A stretch of DNA of 64,000 nt from Sphingomonas canadensis. GTDB taxonomy: Bacteria > Pseudomonadota > Alphaproteobacteria > Sphingomonadales > Sphingomonadaceae. Positions within the stretch are counted from its first letter, which is position 1; each line of letters opens with the position of its first letter. Both the position numbers and the translations under genes were made by a program. Shown in pieces: positions 41,768 through 51,300 of this stretch. Where the stretch lies: positions 783,056 through 847,055 of the forward strand of contig NZ_JAPDRA010000001.1 of assembly GCF_026013525.1 (NCBI RefSeq). The letters are read 5' to 3'. A model generated the notes under the pieces. The model did no database searches. It was not told where the DNA came from and saw nothing but the letters and a program-made list of their open reading frames with translations.

Positions 41768-42562
41768 ATGCAGCAATATCTCGACCTGATGGCCCGCGCG
41801 TTGAACCATGGCGCGGAAACCATGGACCGCACCGGCACCGGCACGCTGAGCGTGTTCGGCCATCAGATGCGCTTCGACCTGTCCGAAGGTTTTCCGCTGC
41901 TGACCACCAAGAAGCTTCACCTCCGCTCGATCGTGATCGAGCTGCTGTGGTTCCTGCGCGGCGACACCAACGTGCGCTGGCTGCAGGAGCGCGGCGTGAG
42001 CATCTGGGACGAATGGGCCGATGCGAACGGCGATCTCGGCCCCGTCTATGGCAAGCAGTGGCGCGACTGGGCGGCGCCGGACGGCACCCATGTCGACCAG
42101 ATCGCGGAGCTGATCGGGATCATCCGCACCAATCCCGGATCGCGCCGCCAGGTGGTGAGCGCGTGGAACCCCGGCGAGCTGGGCGCGATGGCGCTGGCGC
42201 CGTGCCATTGCCTGTTCCAGACCTATGTCGCGAACGGGCGGCTCTCGCTCCAGCTCTACCAGCGTTCGGCCGACATCTTCCTGGGCGTGCCGTTCAACAT
42301 CGCCAGCTATGCGCTGCTCACCCATATCCTGGCGCAGCAATGCGGGCTGGAGCCGGGCGAGTTCGTATGGACCGGCGGCGATTGCCACCTCTATTCGAAC
42401 CATCTCGATCAGGCGCGCGAGCAGCTATCGCGCAAGCCCGGCGCGCTGCCGCGGCTGGAGATTCTGCGCCGCCCGCCGTCGATCGACGCCTATGAGTTCG
42501 AGGATTTCCTGATCCATGGATATGAGGCCCAGCCGCACATCAAGGCGCCGGTGGCGGTGTGA
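41768..42562 (+). CDS. thyA: Thymidylate synthase
   Basis: 264 residues, the standard ThyA length. Catalytic Cys146 lies in [12 protein letters not shown]. Other motifs are [40 protein letters not shown] and [15 protein letters not shown]. It methylates dUMP to dTMP with methylene-tetrahydrofolate, producing dihydrofolate that the next gene's product recycles. The stop overlaps the folA start by four bases. Confidence 0.98.
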   Translation: MQQYLDLMARALNHGAETMDRTGTGTLSVFGHQMRFDLSEGFPLLTTKKLHLRSIVIELLWFLRGDTNVRWLQERGVSIWDEWADANGDLGPVYGKQWRDWAAPDGTHVDQIAELIGIIRTNPGSRRQVVSAWNPGELGAMALAPCHCLFQTYVANGRLSLQLYQRSADIFLGVPFNIASYALLTHILAQQCGLEPGEFVWTGGDCHLYSNHLDQAREQLSRKPGALPRLEILRRPPSIDAYEFEDFLIHGYEAQPHIKAPVAV

Positions 42563-43035
42563 TCAGCTTTCACCTGGCGCGCGCCGCGAACGGCGTGATC
42601 GGCCGCGAGGGCAAGCTGCCCTGGCATATCCCGGCGGACCTGAGGCGCTTCAAGGTGGAGACGATGGGGCGGCCGATGGTGATGGGCCGCAAGACCTTCG
42701 ACAGTTTTCCCGCGCCGCTGCCTGGGCGCCGCCACATCGTGCTGACGCGCGATCCCCGCTGGAGCGCGCCGGGGGCCGAGGCGGCGCATTCGATCGATCA
42801 GGCGCTGGCGCTGGCGGGCGGCGACGCGGCGGTGATCGGCGGCGCGGAGATATTCGCGATGTTCCTGCCGATGGCGGACCGCATCGAGCTGACCGAGGTG
42901 CATGGCGATATCGCAGGCGATGCGATCGTCCCGCCGTTCGATCCGCTTGCATGGCGCGAGACGGCGCGCGAGGATTTCGAAAGCGAAGCGGGGCGTCCCG
43001 CCTACAGCTTCGTCACCTTGGAGAGGGTGCGATGA
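42559..43035 (+). CDS. folA: Dihydrofolate reductase
   Basis: 158 residues starting with a GTG (42559). Motifs: [26 protein letters not shown] (Met20-loop region with the substrate-binding Asp), [12 protein letters not shown] (NADPH binding) and [22 protein letters not shown]. It reduces dihydrofolate to tetrahydrofolate. It is coupled to thyA upstream and to the dipeptidase downstream by four-base overlaps, giving a tight three-gene operon. Confidence 0.97.
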   Translation: MISFHLARAANGVIGREGKLPWHIPADLRRFKVETMGRPMVMGRKTFDSFPAPLPGRRHIVLTRDPRWSAPGAEAAHSIDQALALAGGDAAVIGGAEIFAMFLPMADRIELTEVHGDIAGDAIVPPFDPLAWRETAREDFESEAGRPAYSFVTLERVR

Positions 43036-44201
43036 AGAGGCTGCTGATCTGGACCGGCGTGCTGCTGTGCGCGGGCGCGCTGATATTCTTCGGGCTGGCG
43101 CCCGCGCTGATCGAATCGGGGATGAACCGCGTGGTGAGCACCACCATGCCCAAGGTGACCGATGCGACGCGCAAGCTGCACGCATCGCTCCAGATCGCGG
43201 ACATGCACGGCGACACGCTGATGTGGCGGCGCGACCTGCTGGCGGCGGGCACGCGCGGCCAGGTGGACCTGCCGCGGCTGCAGCAGGGCAATGTCGCGCT
43301 CCAGATATTCTCCTCGGTCACCAAGACGCCGAAGGGGCAGAATTACGATTCGAACTCGGCGGACGGCGACAACATCACCCCGCTGGTGATCGCCCAGCTC
43401 CAGCCGGTGCGGACCTGGGGATCGCTGCTCGAACGATCGCTATGGCACGCCACCAAGCTGGATCGCGCGGCGGCCGGATCGGGCGGCCGGCTTCGCGTGA
43501 TCCGCACGCCTGCGGACCTGGACCATCTGCTGGCGCAGCGCGCGGCGGGATCGCGCGTGGTGGGCGGCATGCTCTCGATCGAAGGGCTCCAGAATCTGGA
43601 GGGCAAGATCGGCAACCTCGACATCCTCTATGGCGCGGGTTTCCGCATGGCGGGGCTGGCGCATTTCTTCGACAATGAGGTCGCCGGATCGATGCACGGC
43701 GAGAAGAAGGGCGGGCTGACCCCGTTCGGCCGCCAGGTGATGGCGCGGATGGAGCAGATCGGCATGGTGGTCGACATCGCCCATTCCAGCCATGCGGCGG
43801 TGGCGGAGATTCTGGCGCTGGCCCGCCGCCCGGTGGTTTCCAGCCACGGCGGGGTGCAGGCCACCTGCAAGGTGAACCGCAACCTGACCGACGACGAGAT
43901 CCGCGGCGTGGCGCGCACCGGCGGCGTGATCGGCATCGGTTACTGGGATGCCGCGATCTGCTCCACCGCCCCGGCCGAGATCGCGCGCGCCATCGCCTAT
44001 GTCCGCGATCTGGTGGGGATCGATCACGTCGGGCTGGGATCGGATTTCGACGGGGCGGTGACCACCGGATTCGATACCTCGCAGCTTGCCGCCGTAACCC
44101 AGGCGCTGGTCGATCGCGGCTTCACGCCGGAGGATATCCGCAAGGTGATGGGCGGCAATGTGCTGCGCGTGCTGCGCGCGGGGATCGTGCCCAGGGGCTG
44201 A
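43032..44201 (+). CDS. Membrane dipeptidase, renal dipeptidase family M19
   Basis: 389 residues. An N-terminal transmembrane or signal helix (LLIWTGVLLCAGALIFFGLAPALI) precedes the M19 barrel with zinc ligands in ADMHGDTL (HxD), a Glu in MLSIEGLQNL and His residues in VVDIAHSSHAAV and VVSSHGGV. The late conserved block is VGLGSDFDGAVTTGFDT. Family enzymes cleave L- or D-amino-acid dipeptides. It probably acts at the periplasmic face. Position in the thyA-folA operon is a linkage without an obvious metabolic link. Confidence 0.9.
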   Translation: MKRLLIWTGVLLCAGALIFFGLAPALIESGMNRVVSTTMPKVTDATRKLHASLQIADMHGDTLMWRRDLLAAGTRGQVDLPRLQQGNVALQIFSSVTKTPKGQNYDSNSADGDNITPLVIAQLQPVRTWGSLLERSLWHATKLDRAAAGSGGRLRVIRTPADLDHLLAQRAAGSRVVGGMLSIEGLQNLEGKIGNLDILYGAGFRMAGLAHFFDNEVAGSMHGEKKGGLTPFGRQVMARMEQIGMVVDIAHSSHAAVAEILALARRPVVSSHGGVQATCKVNRNLTDDEIRGVARTGGVIGIGYWDAAICSTAPAEIARAIAYVRDLVGIDHVGLGSDFDGAVTTGFDTSQLAAVTQALVDRGFTPEDIRKVMGGNVLRVLRAGIVPRG

Positions 44202-44253
44202 CGCCCCCGCGGGGATTTGATTGCGGGACGGCGCGTGCCTATACGCCCGCGCC

Positions 44254-45192
44254 ATGGAGCGGCTGGACAGCGGCTCGGCGGTTCCGGGGCGCTTGCGCGG
44301 GGGGATCGTCGCGCTCGGCAACTTCGACGGATTTCACCTCGGCCACCAGGCGGTGGTGGGCCGCGCCGTGGCGCGCGCGCGCGCCGAGGGGCGGCCGGCG
44401 CTGGTCGCCACCTTCGATCCGCATCCGCAGCGCTTCTTCCGCCCCGATTCCGACTGGTTCCGCCTCACCACGCTGGATCAGCGCGCGCAGCTGATCGCGG
44501 ATGCCGGGGCGGACGCGATGTACGTCTTCCGCTTCGATTCCGAACTGGCGGCGCTGGGCGCGCGGGCCTTTGCCGAGCAGCGGCTGGTGGCCGGGCTGGG
44601 CGCCGCGGGCGTGGTGACCGGGGACGATTTCACCTTCGGCCGCGGGCGCGAGGGCGATGCCGCGGCGCTTGCCCGGCTAGGCGCGGAGCTGGGCTTTTCG
44701 GCCGAGACGGTGCCGCCCGTGGCGCAGGACGGCGCGATCATCTCCTCCAGCCGCATCCGCGATCTGCTTCGCGCGGGGCGCCCGCGCGAGGCGGCGGCGC
44801 TGCTGACGCGCCCCTTCGCGATCGAGGGCGTGGTGGAACATGGCGCCAAGCTGGGCCGCACGCTGGATTTCCCAACCGCCAACCTGCGTATGGGCAATTA
44901 CCTGCGGCCGGCATATGGCATCTATGCGGTGCGCGGGCGGCTGCCCGGCGGGCGCGTCGTGGACGGGGTGGCGAACCTGGGGCTGCGGCCCAGCTTCGAT
45001 CCGCCGGTTGAGCTGCTGGAGCCGTTCTTCTTCGATTTCTCGGGCGATCTCTATGGCCAGACGATCGAGGTCGAGCTGATCGAATATCTGCGGCCCGAGG
45101 CCAAGTTCGATTCGCTCGACGCGCTCAAGGCCCAGATGGACCGCGATGCCGAGGCGGCGAGGGCGGCGCTGGCGGATCAGGCCAGGAAATAG
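44254..45192 (+). CDS. ribF: Bifunctional riboflavin kinase/FAD synthetase
   Basis: 312 residues. The N-terminal adenylyltransferase domain has ALGNFDGFHLGHQAVV and TFDPHPQRFF, with the SSSRIRDLLRAGR nucleotide motif. The C-terminal riboflavin kinase has GAKLGRTLDFPTANL and GVANLGLRPSF. It makes FMN and then FAD. No FMN riboswitch was seen in the 52-base gap upstream. It precedes ileS, as in many bacteria, with a divergent TspO-like gene inserted between. The last 16 bases overlap that gene. Confidence 0.95.
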   Translation: MERLDSGSAVPGRLRGGIVALGNFDGFHLGHQAVVGRAVARARAEGRPALVATFDPHPQRFFRPDSDWFRLTTLDQRAQLIADAGADAMYVFRFDSELAALGARAFAEQRLVAGLGAAGVVTGDDFTFGRGREGDAAALARLGAELGFSAETVPPVAQDGAIISSSRIRDLLRAGRPREAAALLTRPFAIEGVVEHGAKLGRTLDFPTANLRMGNYLRPAYGIYAVRGRLPGGRVVDGVANLGLRPSFDPPVELLEPFFFDFSGDLYGQTIEVELIEYLRPEAKFDSLDALKAQMDRDAEAARAALADQARK

Positions 45193-45644
45193 ACGCAGGC
45201 GACATAGCCGAGCCAGCATGCCATCGGCAGGATCGCCCAGGCTGCCGCGGGCACGCGCCGCCCCATCGCCAGCATCACCGCCACCGTCGCCGCCAGCGTG
45301 ACCGCCGTGCCCGCCGCGCCCAGGCCCGAATCGGTGAACAGCCCGGTGTAGACCGGGAAGGCCAGCCCCAGCAGCGCCAGCCAGGCCGGCAGCCAGGATC
45401 GCCCGCCGCGGCCGCCGCCGCGCAGATACAGCCAGCGCGACATGCCGAGCAGCGCGAACAGCACCACCCACACGCTGCCCACAACCGCGCCCGGCGGCAC
45501 CCATTGCTGCTGCGCGGGGGTCAGATCGCTGCGCGCGGCACCCAGGCCGAAGATGATCGCATTGCCGATCACCACCGCCGCCACGGGCAGCGCGATATTG
45601 GCCCACAGGCCGCGGGTGCCGGTATCGTCCAGGGTTGTCGCCAT
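45177..45644 (-). CDS. TspO/MBR-family protein
   Basis: 155 residues, five hydrophobic helices. The WVPPGAVVGSVWVVLFALLGMSRWLYL segment resembles the TspO hallmark PPGWVFGPVWTVLY-type motif. TspO proteins bind tetrapyrroles and affect their turnover or photosynthesis gene control. The tryptophan content is lower than in typical TspO, so this may be a divergent relative. It reads against ribF (16-base 3' overlap) and is divergent from ileS. Confidence 0.75.
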   Translation of the reverse strand: MATTLDDTGTRGLWANIALPVAAVVIGNAIIFGLGAARSDLTPAQQQWVPPGAVVGSVWVVLFALLGMSRWLYLRGGGRGGRSWLPAWLALLGLAFPVYTGLFTDSGLGAAGTAVTLAATVAVMLAMGRRVPAAAWAILPMACWLGYVACVYFLA

Positions 45645-45774
45645 GGGCTCTCCTCTCGCTGATCCGCTAAACGCCTGGCGCGCTCAGCCTATCCTCACGC
45701 GATCGGATTGGTACATATCAGGAACAACTCCCGCTTTGCAACGCTTGGGCAGAGTCGCTAATCCGCGCGGACCC

Positions 45775-48636
45775 ATGAGCGACGCAAAAGAATCTCCGCG
45801 CGACTGGCGCGACACCGTCTTCCTGCCGAAGACCGAGTTCCCCATGAAGGCCGGGCTCTCCGAAAAGGAGCCCGCCATCCTTGCGCGCTGGGAGAAGATC
45901 GGGCTGTACCAGCGGCTGCGCAGCGAACGCGCCGGGCGCACCCGCTTCCTGCTCCACGATGGCCCGCCCTATGCCAATGGCGACATCCACATGGGCCATG
46001 CGATGAACAAGGTCCTGAAGGACATCATCGTCCGTTCGCAGACGCTGATGGGCAAGGACGCGCCCTATGTTCCCGGCTGGGATTGCCACGGCCTGCCGAT
46101 CGAATGGAAGATCGAGGAGGCCTATCGCGCCAAGAAGCTGAACAAGGACGAGGTTCCCCCGGCCGAGTTCCGCGCCGAATGCCGCGCCTATGCCGCGAAT
46201 TGGGTGGGCGTGCAGCGCGAACAGTTCAAGCGGCTGGGCGTGCTGGGCGATTGGGAAGACCCGTACCTCACGATGAATTTCGACAGCGAGGCGATCATCG
46301 CCGGCGAGCTGTTGAAGTTCGCGATGGAGGGCCAGCTTTATCGCGGCGCGAAGCCGGTGATGTGGTCGCCCGTGGAAAAGACCGCGCTGGCCGAGGCCGA
46401 GGTTGAGTATGAGGACGTGGTGTCGACGCAGATCGACGTCGCGTTCGAAATCGTGGAGGCGCCCAACGCGCCCGGACTGGTCGGCGCGCATGCGGTGATC
46501 TGGACGACCACGCCGTGGACGATCCCGGTGAACCAGGCTTTGGCGTACGGGCCGGACATCACTTATGTGATGGCGCCGGACGAGGAAGGCCGGATGGTCA
46601 TCGTCGCTGAGCAACTGTTCACTGAGTTTCAAAGGCGACGTGCGGGCAAGAACGGCCTTCAGGCGTTCGGTCAATTCAAAGGTTCCGACCTCGCCGGTGC
46701 CGTCGCCCGTCACCCGATGCACCATCTCGGCGGCTTCTTCGCCAAGCCGCGTCCGTTTCTGCCGGGTGATTTCGTCACCACCGATGCGGGTACCGGCCTT
46801 GTCCATATGGCGCCGGACCATGGCGAGGACGATTTCCTGCTGTGCAAGGCGCATGGGATCGATCCGGTGTTCGCGGTCGAGGGTGACGGCAGATATCGGG
46901 ACGACTGGTTGTGGCCCGAGGACAAGTCGCTCTCGGTCATCAACAAGAAGTTGGTCGCGCCGGACGGGCCGATCTGTAACGATCTGAGGGACGTGGGTGC
47001 CCTGCTTTCCGCGCGCAACGACGAGAGCACCCGGCACAGCTATCCCCATAGTTGGCGTTCCAAAGCTCCGATCATCTTCCGCTGCACGCCGCAATGGTTC
47101 ATCCCGATGGACAAGCCTGCGGGCAATGTCGCGGTGGACGTGCCCGCGCCGATGGGGATGGGCGTGCCGATGCAGACGGGCAACGGCCCCACGCTGCGCG
47201 ATCTGGCGCTGGACGCGATCGCGCGCACGCGCTGGGTGCCCGAGAAGAGCCGCAACCGCATCCATGCGATGGTGGAGGGCCGCCCGGACTGGGTGATCAG
47301 CCGCCAGCGCGCCTGGGGCGTGCCGATCGCGCTCTACGTCAACCGCCAGACCGGCGATTACCTGCGCGATCCGGAGGTGAACGCGCGCATCCTGGCCGCC
47401 TTCCGCGCGGGCGGGGCCGACGCATGGTTCGCCGCCGACCACCAGGCGCTGCTCGGCGAAAAATACGATCTCGCCGATTATGAGGTGATCAACGACATCC
47501 TGGACGTGTGGTTCGATTCGGGCAGCACGCACGTGTTCACGGTCGAGGCGCGCTATGGCGAGGGCGTGCGCGCCGACCTGTATCTGGAAGGATCGGACCA
47601 GCATCGCGGCTGGTTCCAGTCGTCGCTGCTCGAAAGCTGCGGCACGCGCGGGCGGGCGCCCTATGAAGCGGTGCTGACGCACGGCTTCGCGCTCGATTCG
47701 CAGGGCAAGAAGATGTCCAAATCGCTCAAGAACGTCGTCGATCCGCTGAAGGTGATCGACGAGAGCGGGGCGGACATCCTGCGCCTGTGGGTCGCGCAGA
47801 CCGATTATTTCGAGGATGTGCGTATCGGCAAGGAGGTGCTGGCCGGCACGTCCGACGCCTATCGCAAGCTGCGCAACACCTTCCGCTACCTGCTCGGCGC
47901 GCTCGACGGCTTCACCGATGCGGAGAAGCTGCCGGTGGCGCGGATGCCGGAGCTGGACCGCTATATCGTCCACAAGCTGGCGGCGCTGGATACCGAGCTG
48001 CGCGCGGCGGCGGAGGCGTTCGAGTTCAACCGCTACAGCCGGGCGCTCACCGATTTCGCGAACGAAGACCTGTCCGCCTTCTATTTCGATATCCGCAAGG
48101 ACTGCCTCTATTGCGACGCGCCCGCGGACCCGAAGCGGCGCGCGTACCGGACGGTGCTGGACCTGCTGTTCCACGCGCTGGTGCGCTATGCCGCGCCGAT
48201 CCTGAGCTTCACCGCCGAGGAGGTGTGGCAGGCGCGCTATCCGGACGAGGACAGCTCGGTCCACCTGCTCGAATGGCCGGAACTGCCGCATCTGGCGACC
48301 GACCTGCTCGCCGCCGAATGGGAAACGGTGCGCCGCGTGCGCGAGGCCGTGACCGAGGCGATCGAGCCGCACCGGCGCGCGAAGGCGATCCGCTCCAGCC
48401 TGGAGGCGGAGGTGACGCTGCACCTGGAGCCCGAGATCGCGGTGCGCGTCCAGCCGCTGGACATGCAGGAAATCTGCATCACCTCCACCGTCCATTATGG
48501 GGACCCGGCGAACGGCGAGGGGCTTGCCACGGTTCGGCCCACGGGCAACCATAAATGCGGCCGATGCTGGCGGCATCTGCCGGAGGTTGCCGAAGACGGC
48601 GCGCTGTGCGACCGGTGCGCGGGGGTTGTGGGCTGA
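45775..48636 (+). CDS. ileS: Isoleucyl-tRNA synthetase
   Basis: 953 residues. HIGH-class motif HMGH in PYANGDIHMGHAMNKVLKD (about residue 72), CP1 editing domain, KMSKS beginning at residue 646, anticodon-binding domain, and a C-terminal zinc knuckle (CGRCWRHLPEVAEDGALCDRC). It charges tRNA-Ile and edits Val-tRNA. The ATG at 45775 begins MSDAKESPRDWRDT; the longer frame is not supported. Codon use between about 46533 and 47070 differs from the rest of the gene. lspA starts two bases after the stop. Confidence 0.97.
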   Translation: MSDAKESPRDWRDTVFLPKTEFPMKAGLSEKEPAILARWEKIGLYQRLRSERAGRTRFLLHDGPPYANGDIHMGHAMNKVLKDIIVRSQTLMGKDAPYVPGWDCHGLPIEWKIEEAYRAKKLNKDEVPPAEFRAECRAYAANWVGVQREQFKRLGVLGDWEDPYLTMNFDSEAIIAGELLKFAMEGQLYRGAKPVMWSPVEKTALAEAEVEYEDVVSTQIDVAFEIVEAPNAPGLVGAHAVIWTTTPWTIPVNQALAYGPDITYVMAPDEEGRMVIVAEQLFTEFQRRRAGKNGLQAFGQFKGSDLAGAVARHPMHHLGGFFAKPRPFLPGDFVTTDAGTGLVHMAPDHGEDDFLLCKAHGIDPVFAVEGDGRYRDDWLWPEDKSLSVINKKLVAPDGPICNDLRDVGALLSARNDESTRHSYPHSWRSKAPIIFRCTPQWFIPMDKPAGNVAVDVPAPMGMGVPMQTGNGPTLRDLALDAIARTRWVPEKSRNRIHAMVEGRPDWVISRQRAWGVPIALYVNRQTGDYLRDPEVNARILAAFRAGGADAWFAADHQALLGEKYDLADYEVINDILDVWFDSGSTHVFTVEARYGEGVRADLYLEGSDQHRGWFQSSLLESCGTRGRAPYEAVLTHGFALDSQGKKMSKSLKNVVDPLKVIDESGADILRLWVAQTDYFEDVRIGKEVLAGTSDAYRKLRNTFRYLLGALDGFTDAEKLPVARMPELDRYIVHKLAALDTELRAAAEAFEFNRYSRALTDFANEDLSAFYFDIRKDCLYCDAPADPKRRAYRTVLDLLFHALVRYAAPILSFTAEEVWQARYPDEDSSVHLLEWPELPHLATDLLAAEWETVRRVREAVTEAIEPHRRAKAIRSSLEAEVTLHLEPEIAVRVQPLDMQEICITSTVHYGDPANGEGLATVRPTGNHKCGRCWRHLPEVAEDGALCDRCAGVVG

Positions 48637-48638
48637 AT

Positions 48639-49160
48639 ATGAACGTGACGCGCGCCATCGGGCTGATGACGGCCCTGCTGATCTTCCTGCTCGATCAGGG
48701 AATCAAATATTGGGTCACCGGGCCGCTCGGCATCAGCTACGAGGGCGCGGCGATGGAGGTATTGCCCTTCTTCGACCTGCGCTTCGTGCAGAATATCGGC
48801 GTTTCGCTGGGCGCGCTTCAGGCGACGACGGAGGCGATGCGCTGGGGGCTGGTGGTGCTGACCGCCGCGATCGCGGCCGGCGTGCTGTGGTGGCTGCTGC
48901 GCGAGCACAAGCTGCCCGACGTGGTTTCGCTGGGCCTGGTGCTGGGCGGCGCGGCGGGAAATATCCTGGATCGCACCCGGCTGGGCTATGTCGTCGATTA
49001 CGCCGATCTGCATATCGGCACATGGCGGCCCTTTTTGGTCTTCAATGTCGCCGATGCGGCGATTACCATTGGCGTGGTGATCCTGCTGGTGCGTGCGATC
49101 TTCGTGCGCGAGCAGCCGAGAGCGGCCTCGGATCCCGTGGAGAAGGAAGTCAATGCGTAA
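48639..49160 (+). CDS. lspA: Lipoprotein signal peptidase II
   Basis: 173 residues with four transmembrane helices. The catalytic Asp pair is in GNILDRTRLGYVVDYADLHI and FNVADAAITIG; the N-terminal LDQGIKYWV is also typical. It cleaves prolipoprotein signal peptides at the periplasmic face. The ATG at 48639 is two bases after ileS. The 3' end overlaps the following lipoprotein gene by 8 bases, so the enzyme and a substrate are encoded together. Confidence 0.96.
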   Translation: MNVTRAIGLMTALLIFLLDQGIKYWVTGPLGISYEGAAMEVLPFFDLRFVQNIGVSLGALQATTEAMRWGLVVLTAAIAAGVLWWLLREHKLPDVVSLGLVLGGAAGNILDRTRLGYVVDYADLHIGTWRPFLVFNVADAAITIGVVILLVRAIFVREQPRAASDPVEKEVNA

Positions 49161-49566
49161 GCTCGTCCTCGTCACCGCCGGCTTTGCGCTGGCCGCTACC
49201 CTTTCGGCCTGCGGCAGCCGCGGCCTCAACCGCGAGCGGCCGGACGAGTTCGCCGTCGCGCGCCAGGCGCCGCTGGTGATCCCGCCCGATTACGCGCTGG
49301 TGCCGCCGCGCCCCGGCGCCCCGCGTCCGCAGGAGACCACGCCGCAGAGCCAGGCGCTCGACGCGATGTTCGGCGGCACCGCCCCGCGCAGCCCCGGCGA
49401 GGCCGCCGCGCTCGATTCGGCCGGCCGCAACGCCGCCGATCTGGGCGCGCGCAGCACTGCGGGCAGCCCGGGCACCAATGTGATCGACAAGGGCACGACC
49501 ACGCGCGACATCGTCGCCGCGCCGGAAGGCGACGGCCAGGACGCGCGCGTCTCCACGCCGAACTGA
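49153..49566 (+). CDS. DUF3035-domain lipoprotein
   Basis: 137 residues. Lipoprotein signal MRKLVLVTAGFALAATLSAC (Cys20), then RERPDEFAVARQAPLVIPPDYALVPPRPG, the signature of DUF3035. The rest is Ala/Gly/Ser-rich and probably disordered. Function is unknown. The family is conserved after lspA in alphaproteobacteria, often followed by M16 peptidases, which are not next to it here. The start overlaps the lspA end by 8 bases. Confidence 0.85.
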   Translation: MRKLVLVTAGFALAATLSACGSRGLNRERPDEFAVARQAPLVIPPDYALVPPRPGAPRPQETTPQSQALDAMFGGTAPRSPGEAAALDSAGRNAADLGARSTAGSPGTNVIDKGTTTRDIVAAPEGDGQDARVSTPN

Positions 49567-49606
49567 TCTTGCCGGGTTCCGGCATCGGCCTGGCCGAAGG
49601 CGGCTG

Positions 49607-50521
49607 ATGCCGGCGATCCTGATCCGCAGGCTCGCCACCGCGATCCCGACGCTGTTCGCGGTCGTCCTGCTCTCGTTCCTGCTGATGCGCGTCGCGCCGG
49701 GCAGCCCGTTCGATTCGGAACGCCCGCTCGATCCCGCGATCCGCGCGGCGATGGAGCGCGCCTATGGGCTCGATCAGCCGCTGCCGGTGCAGCTCGGCCG
49801 CTATCTGGCGAACATCGCCACGGGCGATTTCGGGCCTTCGCTGGTCTATAAGGACTTCACCGTCTCCAAGCTGATCGCGCAGGGGCTGCCGGTGTCGCTC
49901 CAGCTCGGCGGGCTGGCGCTGCTGCTGGCGGCGCTGCTGGGCGTGGGCGGCGGCATCGCCGGGGCGCTCAGGCCGGGCGGCTGGATTGATCGCAGCGTGA
50001 GCGTCGCCTCCAGCCTGGCGGTGGCGCTGCCCAGCTTCGTCACCGGGCCGGTGCTGGCGCTGGTGTTCGCGCTGTGGCTGGCGTGGCTGCCGGTTTCGGG
50101 GCTGGGCGGGCCGTCTTCGCTGGTGCTGCCGGTGATCGCGCTCGCGCTGCCGGTGGCGGGGGCGGTGGCGCGGCTGACGCGCACCGGGCTGGCCGCCGCG
50201 CTGGCGCAGGATCATGTGCGCACCGCGCGGGCGCGGGGGATCGCGCCGGTGCGCGTGATCGTGCGCCACGCGCTGCCGCCCGCGCTGATCCCGGTGGTGT
50301 CCTATCTCGGCCCGGCGGCGGCGGGGCTGTTGACCGGCGCGGTGGTGATCGAAACGGTATTCGGCCTGCCGGGGCTGGGCCGATATTTCGTGCAGGGCGC
50401 GCTCAACCGCGATTACCCGCTCGTGATGGGGGTGGTGATCCTCTACGCGGGGCTGATCCTGCTCTTCAACCTGATCGCCGACCTGCTCTATGGCTGGCTC
50501 GATCCGCGGGTGCGCGGATGA
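49607..50521 (+). CDS. Oligopeptide/dipeptide ABC transporter permease (OppB/DppB type)
   Basis: 304 residues with six transmembrane helices. The N-terminal hallmark is LATAIPTLFAVVLLSFLLMRVAPGSPF. The permease EAA-like loop is ARARGIAPVRVIVRHALPPALIPVVSYLG. It forms the membrane channel with the OppC-type protein, whose start overlaps its stop by four bases. The substrate class is inferred from family only. No solute-binding protein gene is nearby. Confidence 0.9.
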   Translation: MPAILIRRLATAIPTLFAVVLLSFLLMRVAPGSPFDSERPLDPAIRAAMERAYGLDQPLPVQLGRYLANIATGDFGPSLVYKDFTVSKLIAQGLPVSLQLGGLALLLAALLGVGGGIAGALRPGGWIDRSVSVASSLAVALPSFVTGPVLALVFALWLAWLPVSGLGGPSSLVLPVIALALPVAGAVARLTRTGLAAALAQDHVRTARARGIAPVRVIVRHALPPALIPVVSYLGPAAAGLLTGAVVIETVFGLPGLGRYFVQGALNRDYPLVMGVVILYAGLILLFNLIADLLYGWLDPRVRG

Positions 50522-51300
50522 GGGCCGCGGCGGTCACGCTGGCGGCGATCGCCCTGCTGGCGCTGCTGCTGCCGCTGGTGCTGCCCTGGGGCCATGCCGA
50601 TATCGACTGGAACGCGGTGCGCGCGCCCGCCTTCACCCCCGGCCACCCGCTGGGGACCGACAGCGTGGGCCGCGACCTGCTGGTGCGCGTCGCGGTGGGC
50701 ACGCGGATCACGTTGGCGGTGGCGCTGGCCGCCGCGCTGGTGGCGCTGGTGGTCGGCGTGGCCTGGGGCGCGGTGGCGGGCTGGATCGGCGGGCGCGTGG
50801 ACGAGGCTATGATGCGCGTGGTGGACGCGCTCTATGCCCTGCCCTTCATGTTCGTGGTGATCGTGCTGATGGTGGTGTTCGGCCGATCGGTGCTGCTGGT
50901 GTTCCTGGGCATCGGCGCGGTGGAATGGCTGACGATGGCGCGGGTGGTGCGCGCGCAGGTGATGACGCTGAAGCAGCGGCCGTTTGTGCTGGCGAGCGAG
51001 GCGGCGGGCGCGCGCGGGCCGGCGATCCTGACGCGCCACATCCTGCCCAACACGGCGGCGGCGGCGATCGCCTATCTGATGCTCACCGTGCCGCAGGTGG
51101 TGATGGTGGAAAGCTTCCTCTCGTTCCTGGGGCTGGGCGTTCAGGAGCCGCTGACCTCGCTCGGCATCCTGGTCCACGACGGCGCGGACGACATGGACAT
51201 CGCCCCGCTGGCGCTGGCCGTTCCCTGTTTCGTGCTGGTGGCGCTGGTCGTCGCGCTCAACCGCATCGGCGAGGGGCTGCGCGAGCGGATGGCGGCGTGA
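50518..51300 (+). CDS. Oligopeptide/dipeptide ABC transporter permease (OppC/DppC type)
   Basis: 260 residues, six transmembrane helices. It has the OppC motif HPLGTDSVGRDLLVRVAVGTRITL and the EAA loop ASEAAGARGPAILTRHILPNTAAA. Its N-terminus is shorter than the usual ~300 residues. It is coupled on both sides: its ATG overlaps the OppB-type stop, and its stop overlaps the GTG of the ATPase gene. Confidence 0.9.
   Translation: MRAAAVTLAAIALLALLLPLVLPWGHADIDWNAVRAPAFTPGHPLGTDSVGRDLLVRVAVGTRITLAVALAAALVALVVGVAWGAVAGWIGGRVDEAMMRVVDALYALPFMFVVIVLMVVFGRSVLLVFLGIGAVEWLTMARVVRAQVMTLKQRPFVLASEAAGARGPAILTRHILPNTAAAAIAYLMLTVPQVVMVESFLSFLGLGVQEPLTSLGILVHDGADDMDIAPLALAVPCFVLVALVVALNRIGEGLRERMAA

Noticed and set aside
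45718..48576. A 952-codon frame on the minus strand
   Set aside because: It is the exact antisense of ileS, whose catalytic motifs and zinc knuckle are intact. It is Arg/His-rich, as expected for a GC shadow.
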